From assembly GCA_905221615.1 (NCBI GenBank), contig CAJNDT010004946.1, positions 425,309-489,308 on the forward strand: a DNA stretch of 64,000 bases, written 5' to 3'. Position 1 is the first letter of the stretch; the number at the start of each line of letters is the position of its first letter. The position numbers and the translations under genes were made by a program. Source of the stretch: Symbiodinium sp. CCMP2592. Its lineage: Eukaryota > Sar > Dinophyceae > Suessiales > Symbiodiniaceae. Positions 1 through 10,200 of the stretch are shown piece after piece. The notes below the pieces were generated by a model. That model did no database searches and was not told the DNA's origin. It saw only the letters and a program-made list of their open reading frames with translations.

Positions 1-22
1 CCAACAGCACGGCAGAGACCCA

Positions 23-672
23 TTGATTTATTCTTTGGCACGTGTCGTCCTCCAACAGGAGCAGGAGATCAATCTGCTCAAACAGGACACGTCGCTGGTG
101 CTCTGGTTCAGTCCCGGGGGAGACTCCATCTTGAATCATCTGTACCGCACAGCAGTCGAGTTCAAGAAGAAACAGGCGGCCGAACCCACATGGGGCATGG
201 CACACATGCCGTTGAAACAAGTGATGGCGCTGTCAATGTTTCGAGAGCTCAAGGATCGCCACGCCAAGGTCTTGGCCTCTCAGGAGCTCACAAAACGAGC
301 GACGGACATGGGCTGGCGGGACACTCAGGGCTGGCATTTTCAACAATGGAACCCGAAGTTGAAGCACCTGGAGCTGGACAAACAGCGCTCGGCGATCCCC
401 GACATCGAGATGGCGAACAAGCTCGAGCATCTGATGGAGCATGTCAAGAGGGACGTTGTGCATCGCTTTCATTGTACCAGGAGGATAACGGAAACCATGG
501 ACAGCAAGGCAACGTTCAAGCTCGACCTGTCAGGAACAAGCACGCCGAGGAGATCTGGGACCTCCTGATAGAGTTGCAGGGCTGTTGCAAATTTCAGCTC
601 ATCGGACTGGGGTACCGGAGGGAACGACTGGGCCGGGGACCACTTGCTCAGAAGATCCACGGGCAGCTCCGG
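23..672 (+). pseudogene. Upstream module of a decayed USP-like gene
   Basis: The open frame from 23 to 568 gives about 181 residues with an alpha-helical, charged composition (start LARVVLQQEQEINLLKQDTS). From about 525 the coding sense seems to pass to another frame (NKHAEEIWDLLIELQGC, up to about 672), and then to the frame of the USP-like domain that follows. This needs two frameshifts, so I read the region as one decayed gene. The N-terminal segment resembles a module I recall from multi-copy dinoflagellate proteins, often near ubiquitin-protease-like or retroelement sequences. That is memory, not a search. No catalytic motif is visible in this part. It may begin upstream of the window. 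Confidence 0.4.
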
Positions 673-1490
673 TACTGAGGCGCATCTACATGAACCCGGC
701 AAATGCTTGTTACATGAATGCCTCAGTCCAGGTGTTGGAGTGGATGCTCTATGTCATGGGCCAGAACGTGGATGCTACGGGGACAGGTGCTGCTTTCTTC
801 ACTTCGAATGCCATGAACACCCAATGTATAACGCTCATGCAGGTTCAGGAGTGGCGAGACCTCGTCATTGGCTGGGCAGAGGTTCATAGACAGCACGATG
901 TGGGCGAATTTCTGGGCTATGTTCTTCCTGGAATGAACATGCTATCCTTTCAGGGGACTTGGCAAGCTCGTTGTCTTGCTCATGGGGGCGGTGTTCAATG
1001 CATCGACCAGGGGCCATGTACTCAGCCGTTCCTGCTACCTTTACCACGGGAACCACCAGGACTTCACACGGTTGTCAAGGTTCAGTCGATGATTAAGATT
1101 TGGCAGAATGGCAATGATCGTACACAAGGCCTTCGACATCCGCCACATGTGCTGACTTGGCAACTCATGCGCTTCAAGCGAAATCACGGACATGTTCAAA
1201 AGAACCGTCTGGAGGTGCAGCTCGACGATTCCCGTCTTCTGATGCCATGCTTTACTGATGACGGGTTAGCACGAGAGTATGTGAGCTACACACTTTTTGC
1301 GTACATAGTGCATCATGGGCTTACGCCCAGAAGTGGTCACCACACGGCTACTTTACTTGACCCCCCTAGGGGTGTCTGGCTTTGTGATGATGCTCGCATT
1401 CCTCAGTTGCATCAGTGCTTGCCACCGAATCATCGTCGAGACGCCTACATTCTTTTCTATTCTCGCGATACTGAGATTCCCGCTCGATGA
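585..1490 (+). pseudogene. Ubiquitin-specific-protease-like domain (C19 family), probably decayed
   Basis: USPs are cysteine proteases that remove ubiquitin from proteins. The Cys box is seen as NACYMNASVQVLEW with Cys at about residue 42 of this frame. It is followed by HDVGEFLGYV, which matches the usual 'HDAxEF' box. The His box is near the end (SGHHTATL, His about 252), with W-x2-DD downstream (Asp 268/269) and a closing DAYILFYSR, as in real USPs. At about 300 residues it is close to a minimal USP catalytic domain. The reading frame is joined to its upstream module only through frameshifts, and it is followed at once by a triplet microsatellite, so it is probably not expressed as a full protein. 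The frame up to about residue 30 is unlikely to be native. The family call is fairly firm and functionality is doubtful. Confidence 0.6.
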
Positions 1491-1660
1491 TCGATGATCG
1501 GTGATGATTCTTGATTGCCATGCTTTTACAAGGCCCTGCGGGGCGGTGGCAATGTGTCGGAGTCGCCTTAAAGTAAGGTTGAGCGCTAGAAGCGCCGGGA
1601 ACGAGTCCCGCTCAAGCTCGTCGCATGGCGGACTCTCTCCGCTGCGGGGAAATCTGAAAT

Positions 1661-1872
1661 CTACTACTACTACTACTACTACCACTACTACTCCTTCTAC
1701 TGATACTACTACTACTGCTGCTGCTGCTACTACTACTACGACTACTACTACCACTACTACTACGCCTACTACTACTGCTGCCGCTGCTACTACTGCTACG
1801 ACGACGACGACTACTACTATCACTACTCCTACTACTACTGCTGCTGCTGCTCCTACTACTACTACTACTACA

Positions 1873-1916
<44 letters not shown>

Positions 1917-1962
1917 GATGACAGCGACGACTCCGACGACGCCGACTGCTACTACTCCTATT
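1661..1962. repeat. Triplet microsatellite (TAC/TGC/TAG-type)
   Basis: About 300 bp of imperfect CTA/CTG/CGA triplets. It produces long artefactual ORFs on both strands (poly-Thr/Ala on plus, poly-Ser/Arg on minus, poly-Val in a third frame). A related triplet array lies at 29691-29849. Confidence 0.9.
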
Positions 1963-4900
1963 GCACAGCAACTAATGCGACTTCTACTCCTGCTGGTTGT
2001 TCAATGAGAGGATTGCACTTGTTCAGGAAGCAATCGTCCCCAAGCCCGACCTCATGAATCGATGCGCAGCCAAGACTCCAAGCATTGCTGCGCTAGTGGT
2101 AGAGAGTTCGTGCGCACGTACTCCATGCCTGTGACAGCTGCAGTATCTCGATGCACTCTTGCTTATACAGTATGGCTTTCACATGTCACTCAGCTTTCGT
2201 TGAAAAGGCTAATGACACAAGCTCTCCTTAACTTCTTTTATGTTACACACTATGTGGGTCGGGGCCAGGGCGGCTATCACAACAACCACGCATCGGAGTG
2301 TGCCTATGAAGAGCCACGGCAGCTGTGACCCAGGAAACCTCGCGGGCAACAAGTCGAGACTGCTGGCTTTGGACGACTTGTGACTCGCACGGAATGGTTG
2401 ATAGTTGGTCGACACATGGCAACTTGCACAAAAGCAAAGGGAGCACACTGCCGGCAAGCGTCAAGCGGCTAGCTGTGCGATACCTCGGCCGTGCACTTGC
2501 GTAGCGACTGTATCCAGCGGTGTAGTGCTTTTGTCCTCATACTCCAATCTCCTCTACCCCGGTATCCATCCAGGCACTGGCCAACTAGTAAGGCTCAGGA
2601 TCATGGGCCATCCTGCTGGGTTGGGGAACAAGGCTGGGGCAGGCGAATCCTGATAATGCATTTCAGTTCAAAGGGCCACTGCATCACGAAGTATTATAAA
2701 TCATAAAAAAACTGTAGGATGAACAATCTGAAAATCGCAAACCAGCACTCAACAGAGCAGTCACGTTCTAGATCCAACTGCATTTGATTGAATTAGATGA
2801 TGCAACAGGTCCGTTAATGTCAGGCATTGATGCCCCCCAGATCTTTCCAATCAATTTGTCTCTGTCGATATTGAATACATTTGGCTCTTGCTCGATCTGC
2901 TCCGGAATTCCTGACTTTGTAGGAACGGATTACAAATGGCTTTTTGCGTGTGAAGACATGTTAAGACCAATCTCGCGACTTTTTGTCAATGCCGCATGCA
3001 GCTTCGGGCCGCGAAGAGCAGTGCCAGTGGAGTCCACTCCAGTTGTAGCCTGATTTAGCCTGGAGTACTGTAATACTGTTAGTAATACTTGTACACTGAC
3101 AAGCGCTCGAGTGACGCTTCTCGGCAACCCATGCAGACAATTGCGGCCCATGCTGCGCAAGAACTTGCAGCACACGAAAATGGATGCTGCCAAGGCCAGT
3201 GGAGAACCCGCAGCCGCAATCACAATTGATTCTGGCACTATAAGTGATCAGGCAGATGCACATTCTGAATCATTCTCCTGGAAACATTACAGGATAGGAC
3301 GAGAAGGGTTTGCCTGTTGTGCCAGAAATGTGTATTCCGACTCATCGCTGCAGGTTGCTGTGGTGCTCAGCCTATGAACCTATTCCTTCTACGTAGCTCG
3401 AGATCTCCACGTAGCAGCGCAGCATGAAAAGCTAACTGCTGAGGGATGTTGAGGGTACATGCCCCGGCTAAGACATACGTCCGTGCACAAGTGCCCTTCC
3501 CGGTCCCTGCTGTATTTATGGACATGCCTGTCGTAGTTCCCAACATGCGCATTCATCGAAGTGGCTCGAAGCGCATGGACCAGGCTTCCAAAACCCTTGT
3601 GACAGCATTGACTCCGTAGGAGTGTCGCAGTGAGTGTATCGGGTCCGACCATGCTGACACGTCTTGAGCTTGGATTTGCCCTGCACATCTGGCCAGGAAG
3701 TGATGCTGTGAGAACCCATCACGGGCAATTGAGAACTAGCAAAAGTAAACACACCTTGGAAGGTCCAGGTGTAGAATGTAGCTCAGAAATGTTCATATAC
3801 ATATGCCACCAAGCATAACAGCAGTCGCTCATAGCACTTGTAATCAGAAGGCGCGTTAGCGAGATCGACAATAACAAACAGTGAGAACAAGGGTGGCATT
3901 GACTGCCATTGCTATTGTCGAAGAACTACGGTAACCGAGATCAGCTTCAAGTTTTGGTCGCAAACATAATTCGGCGAGAAGAACTTATGCAGAATCCTTG
4001 CCACTTTCAAAGGCCAAATGCCCCAGGAAGTCGCAGCAATCGTATGAAGGCGTGGTGCCCTCTGCTGTACCACCACGCCACCCAAACAAAATCAATTCTA
4101 CCAGCAGCCAGAATCTCTTCATGACACCTCAACAGCAGCCATTAGTTGCAGTTAGCTGACCGTAACAACACCGGTCTTGCATGGTCAGGTTCTCTGGGTT
4201 TTAGCCGGAGATCCGCTTGTAGCCCTCACCCTCTGCCGTGAGCGTGGGGTCGAACCATGCGGCCACGGAGAGGATGCCTGAGGTTGGGACTCAAAGGAGC
4301 CTCCCAGAGTCAGCAGTTTGGGGTCTTCGTGTATGGTTATGGGTGTCCCAGCTGGCACAAGACCCCAAGTCTGCAAAAAAATGGTCCACACGGCGAGCAA
4401 CGCCTGACCTAGACTCAGATGCTGCCACCTGCGAAGGGATCAGCAAAAGCAAGCATATTCTGACCTCGAAACTACTACTCCTCAGGGCAATCGTCCGTGT
4501 GCTGGCAAACCAGAGAAGACAATCAGCATCCGACGCAGCCCACACCGCTAAACGAATCGCAAGGCAAGTGGCCAATGCCCACCACACCAATGAGATGGTT
4601 GAAGGGGGCAGGGAAGGGACCGCCAATAGTCAATGCCTGAGAATGGTACAGTTGGCGGCTTCATTCAGATCTTCCGAACCACGCATGTACATAAAGAAAG
4701 AAGCCACGTGGCTTTAGATCTTGGCTAAGGTTGCTAATGTTCTAATGTTGTCATGTACGCAGCTGCTGCCACAGGGAGGAGAAACACGGCCCTTAATCTG
4801 AATACTAACCCGCCCAAACCCAACCGCTACCGGAAGATACCGGAATCTCTACAGTAGCACCTATGCAAATCCCGTCGTCAGCTTCCTCGGCCCACGTATT

Positions 4901-5436
4901 TCGTGATCTTGGAAAAGCATCAACATAGTCACCGAATTGCCTTCTTGATGTTATTGCCATAGTCATCACTGCTGCTTGAAATTCTTGTGTTACAGCCGCA
5001 GGCTCTGGTGTTGTCAGGGAAACGTGCACAGGCGCTGACCGTGGAAGAGTGGAAACATTTGCCTGCTTGCCTAAGCTCGTGATGCCGTTGCTGCAAGTAT
5101 GATTCTGATACGGTGCTACATCACCACGGTTAACAAACACCTGCTGTGTAATTCTCGATTGCCTTGTCGCTGCGATGTCTGTGTTGATACCTTGCTGTGA
5201 CGGTAGCAAGCTGCAAACGGGTTATCCATGCCAAGAAGAGGATAGTGGTGCCGTTGCAGTACTGTTGCTGCTGTATAGGTGTTGTTCTCAACTTTTAAAA
5301 GTTTCTGGTGATGCGATTACTGGCAGAAGCAGCAGCGCTTGTAGTGGTTGTTCTTGCTTGTTGTGGCGCGCCACGGCAAACTGTTCGCACCACCACTGCC
5401 GACTTGCTCTGGGTGTCGTCCTTGCCCTTCTGATTG
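1963..5436. other. Intergenic stretch, no gene recognised
   Basis: I see only short unrelated ORFs on both strands, none with a recognisable motif. The minus-strand ORFs at 4805-5209 and just to its right are Ser/Thr/Ala-rich. They could be remnants of a gene cut by the Copia insertion, but no continuity across the insertion is evident. Confidence 0.5.
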
Positions 5437-5441
5437 GAATT
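5437..5441. repeat. Target-site duplication GAATT, left copy
   Basis: Directly abuts the LTR terminus and matches 13459-13463. Five bp is the usual length for Copia integrase. Confidence 0.9.
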
Positions 5442-5748
5442 TGTTGATCGTTGGGGATCATGCCTGTTCTTCAAATGGCAGAGTGGGTGAGCTAACAGAC
5501 CATGGCACGGCGCTACACAGCGGACTCTTCTTTTCGGCACACAACCTGAAGTCTCAAGTGCAACAGCTTTAGCCTGAAGTTGTACATGTGGTAAGGCCTC
5601 AGCTGTCTTACAGTGCAACATCAGTTCATCTTTACATACTGATGTCTTCAGTTGGACTTCGTGTCCATGATTCTTTGGCCCAGTCATCAGACTTAAACCA
5701 AAGAGCAGCACAACATGAGCATGCGTTATCAGCAAGATCACTTCAACA
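5442..5748 (-). repeat. 3' LTR of the Copia element
   Basis: Identical 307-bp copy of the 5' LTR, immediately preceded in element orientation by the purine tract at 5749-5757. Confidence 0.93.
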
Positions 5749-5757
5749 CTCCTCCTT
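5749..5757 (-). promoter_or_regulatory. Polypurine tract of the Copia element
   Basis: AAGGAGGAG in element orientation, immediately upstream of the 3' LTR, the usual place for plus-strand priming. Confidence 0.75.
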
Positions 5758-5859
5758 GCTTGCTGCGTCCCGCAAACAAGCATAACTGTTGTGCTATGCG
5801 AATGTGGTGCTCCACACCACACTGAAAGTATGTCAAATAGGCCTTTGAACTATACACGC

Positions 5860-7284
5860 CTAGGCATTCTTCCAACGTGCGATCCATGCTGAAACTCTGT
5901 ACTTGTTGTTGATATCCTCCCATCGCAGCTTGCATCGGTAGCTCAAATCCTTGTGACGCCACAAGTACAGAACATAGCGAAGTTGCTTGTCAGTCACACC
6001 GGAAGACTCGAGAGAGGGAGATAACCTTTCGCAAAGATCTTCTTTGATTCCGGAAACCGGCTGTCCCTCCAGCCGTAGAGCACTTCGTAGATCTTCGCAG
6101 GTCATCAATTTAAGCGTATCTCTGCACACCCTTGTCCTCTCAGTTGCCGCCTGAGCCCCTGTAGGTGGTGTAGAAATTCGCCTCTGTGTTGGCGGGGTGA
6201 CGGACCTCGGCCTTGTAGCCGGTGTGGTATTTCCGGCTGTAGACATAGGTGACCTAGCCGTAGGCACCTGTGGAGTGGTTGGCATACTCGGCGTCCTCAT
6301 TGGTGATGGCGTCCTGGGAGTAGGTCGTGAAGACATGGTAGTTCTCCTCCTCAACCTTGGGGTCGCTGTGGTATCATTGGTCATCACAGCATCAATTTCT
6401 CTCCTTGCAGCAGCAGAAGCTAGTTGCCCCGCTTGGGCAAGCCTTTGCGCCTTACGGCATTTCTTATGCCATCGCAGGGCCCTCCGGTATCCACATCGAA
6501 GAAGTTCCCAAAAGCAAACTGCAACGATCGAAATGGCAAACATCATGACCAATAACTCCTCCCATGTCGTAGCCGGAAGCGGTTCTTTTGCTTCATCTCG
6601 GTGACCACGAGCTGGGCACACGCACTGAGCCAACACCATCAACACTGAAAGGAGTTTCAGCTTCATAGCTTGCACAACATTTGATGCAAAGCCCACAAAG
6701 CCCCAAAGCTGCAAAAGCTGATGTAGTCGTAGCTTCGATTGCATCTTCGTTGACAAGTCGGCAAGTTGCTCACTCCCTGGGGTGTGGCGTATCTCAAGAT
6801 TGCCCTCCTCAACTGCTTCCCGTACATAGTTGGCCCTTATCTTCAAATGTCGCGTACGCTGGCTCCCATGTCCGCCTGCCAGCATAGCAGCAGCGCTGGT
6901 GTTGTCCACTGCCAGGATGCGCTTCACCTGGGTTGGGTAAACTTCTGCAAGCAAGGCATACACAGAGTTCAACAAAGTACACCCCTGGGTGGCAGCGTAG
7001 AGCTCTGCTTCCATAACACTCAATGTAATGAAGCTCTGCCTGCCCGATTTCCAGGCCACCGGCGAACCAGCAAACGTTACAACAGCAGCCCCAAAAGACC
7101 TCCGACCGAACGGTGCATAAGAGGCGTCCGTGTAGGCAATGAGCTCTGCTTCTGTCATTGCACCAACAGGTCCCATCGTCATCTTGAGTTCTGCCGTGCC
7201 CGCAAGGTAGGCCAATAGTCTATTCCCCAGACGCACCACATACGAAGGTCGTTTTGCAACCAAGCTAGCAGCATGAGAAACGTA
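5860..7284 (-). CDS. pol: Copia RNase H followed by membrane segment and SAP domain
   Basis: A frame open from 7284 and shifted relative to the gag-pol frame. The first residues (YVSHAASLVAKRPSYVV, then LLAYLAGT) match the end of Copia RT/connection. RNase H follows with Asp46 (AYTDASYAPFG), Glu85 (LSVMEAELYA) and Asp120 (LAVDNTSA), numbered from 7263. After RNase H come a hydrophobic segment (ELLVMMFAISIVAVCFWELL), a basic Thr/Pro/Arg-rich linker, and a SAP-like DNA-binding helix pair (LMTCEDLRSALRLEGQPVSG). The last two modules are not part of classical Copia Pol but seem usual for dinoflagellate copies (recollection). There is no own ATG at the front, so without the lost RT it is not expected to be translated in phase with Gag. 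Confidence 0.8.
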   Translation of the reverse strand, partial: YVSHAASLVAKRPSYVVRLGNRLLAYLAGTAELKMTMGPVGAMTEAELIAYTDASYAPFGRRSFGAAVVTFAGSPVAWKSGRQSFITLSVMEAELYAATQGCTLLNSVYALLAEVYPTQVKRILAVDNTSAAAMLAGGHGSQRTRHLKIRANYVREAVEEGNLEIRHTPGSEQLADLSTKMQSKLRLHQLLQLWGFVGFASNVVQAMKLKLLSVLMVLAQCVCPARGHRDEAKEPLPATTWEELLVMMFAISIVAVCFWELLRCGYRRALRWHKKCRKAQRLAQAGQLASAAARREIDAVMTNDTTATPRLRRRTTMSSRPTPRTPSPMRTPSMPTTPQVPTARSPMSTAGNTTPATRPRSVTPPTQRRISTPPTGAQAATERTRVCRDTLKLMTCEDLRSALRLEGQPVSGIKEDLCERLSPSLESSGVTDKQLRYVLYLWRHKDLSYRCKLRWEDINNKYRVSAWIARWKNA

Positions 7285-10200
7285 TCATCTTCACCACAGG
7301 CTTATCATCCTCGCTCACAATCGGCTTTGATAAGTGTGGAACCCACTCAAAACCATGGCCCTGTAGGTACTTGATCTGGTCCTCTTTCAACTTTCCACTG
7401 TCTCGTACTGAGTACGCAACCAACACAATCCGGGAACCTCCAAACCAGGGCTTCGTGGAGTGTTTGAACTTCGGGTCAAAGAGCTGGTGGGTATGATCAC
7501 CATCCAAAGGCAACAGCCTGGCACTTTCTGGATACTCAACCTCCAAGGCACCTCCCTTGAAGTAGGATAAGCTTGCAACCAAGTTCTTCCCGACATTGTG
7601 CGCATCCACATGCTGTTTTGCTTCTATATCAGTCGTGATGGCTACCGCATTGAACTTATGCTCGGGCTCCAACTGCTTCACATACTTGATGAGCGCCCTT
7701 GTGCTTGCCGGAAACACTCCAGTAGCGTTCTTGACCCCTACAATGCCCCCATGAACGAAGGCACCTGCCGTCCAGACCTTTTGCGTATCCCGTTGGGGTC
7801 CAAAACGCTTCGGCGTAGGAGCAGTCGATGGCAGCATCCGCGCAAGGTTCTCAAGTTGGTCTGCCGTAAGGATCTCCTCCTCAAGCAGCCTCATTGCATA
7901 CTGCTCTGCCGGGTGTTCTGGATCGTACTTCAAGTGCAAGACCTCGTGTTCACTGTTCTGGTCCAAATCCGTGGCACCAACTTTTCCCTTCAACCTTCTT
8001 GTAGGCATTGGGAGCATTACTTCATACTCATCCAAGTCCACTATCTTGTCCGTCTCGACCAAATGGGGTCTCAAGTGGGTGGACGTCATGTAGGAGCCGT
8101 CTTCAAAGCGAATCAGGTGGCCCCCTCGCACTTCTAAGCTAGGACCAACATATGTTCCCGCCTTCCACCTCGAATCCAGGTCGTACTTCCCGCCCGTCCC
8201 GTAGACCTTCGAGCGAACATGAACTCTTGTTCCAAAAGGCAACATAGAAGTAGACTGGCGTAACAGCTGCTCCATCCTGTTTTGAACCGCGTAGTTCGCT
8301 GCTACGGCCCACGCTTCTTTCGGTAGGTCACTGCACATAAGGAGCCGCTTCACGGACGACTTCACCCACTTGACACCTGCCTCCGCCTTTCCGTTGGCCT
8401 GCGGAGCTTGTCCTTCTGTGTACGTGCAGAAAATCCCCCTCTCTAGAGCCCACCGCTTGATGGACTCCACACGAAGTTCACGTGCACGATCTGCGTGGAT
8501 GCGTGAGATATACAGCCCTTCCGCCTTCAAGCGCAGCACGACTGACTGCACAGCAGCTGTAACCTCACCCGCCGTCCTCGTCCTCAGCGGCTGGACTACA
8601 TAGATGGTCTGGAAGTCCATAGCATAGCCAACCTCATTGAACAAACGCTTGAACTCCTCCTCAGACAGACCACGGCACTCCTCCTCAGGTAGCTTTCGAG
8701 CTCCTCTCCTTTCAGTAACCTCTTCCATTGGGTCACCAAGAGCATCCTCAGGGAACACATTTCCAACGCCATATCCAAAATCGTCTGGTACTTCATGACC
8801 TCCAAGCTCCAACGGTATAAAATGATCATGCCCCAGTGCTTCCTCACCAGGTGGAAGTACATGTGGTTCCTCGGGCTTTGGCTCTTCTGCTGGTAGTACA
8901 TGTGGTTCCTCGGGCTTTGGCTCTTCTGCTGGTAGTACATGTGGTTCCTCGGGCTTTGGCTCTTCCCCTGGTAGTACATGTGGTTCCTCGGGCTTTGGCT
9001 CTTCTGCTGGTAGTACATGTGGTTCCTTGGGCTTTGGCTCTTCTGCTGGTAGTCCATGTGGTTCCTCGGGCTTTGGCTCTTCTGCTGGTAGTCTTGGCAT
9101 GGTGTACGCCCCGACTAGGAGGTAGCGATAGTCCTTGTGGTTGGGATCGGCTGCTTTGTGACGAAATGGCCCGGCTATGTCCAAACTAAGACAGTGCGAG
9201 GAGGGATGGCGTACTCGACGATGCGCTCTCCCCGTCCCGCTTGTAGTCACGCAAGTTCTGCACCGCTTATTGTAAGGGACGTGATTGTTCCTCACATGAG
9301 TGCGCCACATAGCCAACTCCTTGTCGGTGAACGTTTCCAGGAACTTGCCCGGCTCTGCATCCAACCTTTTCACCCATTTCATCATCTGCAGCGCCTCCGG
9401 CTCACGACCCCAATGGCGGATCGCCTCTGACACTGCCTCCTTAAACTCCATGGTCCAAGCTGCTCCATCACTCGTAGCTTGAGGGATCTCTTGCCCAAAG
9501 GTCAGGTTTGTAGCTATGTTTTCGCAAACTTCTTCCAAGCACATAACCTCCGTGAACATGTCCCAGGAGGCCGTGACCGACTCCCACTTATGGACGCCCC
9601 CAATCCGGACCACATCCATCAACTTTTTGCCCTCAATCATAGCGAACACGGGGTGTCCTCCATGATGGCTCCTTGCAGCCTTCGCCACCATCATAAGCCA
9701 CATCATCTTCTGAACCAGATCCACTCGCGCTGGCGGGCTGCCAATGATCCCGTCCACTCTGCCCGTCGCCGCTGCCCAAAGTAGTGCACGATACACACCC
9801 GCCACCATTCCCATGTCCTCTGCCTTGGAACGGTTGATGTCCACCTGTACCAACACACGGCCATCATCAAGCTCACGAAACGCTGGATCAACGCCTTTCC
9901 CAGGGCCTGCATAAAGATGAAGTACCCAAGGTGAGCTCATCATCCTCTTTCTGCGTTGTCTTGACCCTGGAAGAGCCCGTAGGTACGCCCAGCCGGACTT
10001 ATCATCCAAGTTCACATGCTCCGCCGCCAAAGAACGGTCCATCTCAGACCACGATGAAAATGGTGAGCCCTCTGAAACCATAGCTCGAAGTTGAGCTCCA
10101 CGGCCTCCAGCTCGAACGAAGTCCTCAAGGTGTCTCGCCCATGGCTTCTCCTGGTCCCAAAGCCAGATAGACTTCGCAGTAGCCCGGGTCGCATACTGGA

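Noticed and set aside
1501-2007. 168-codon ORF rich in Thr/Ala (and poly-Ser, poly-Val ORFs on the other strand)
   Set aside because: Pure translation of the triplet microsatellite; all frames are open there.
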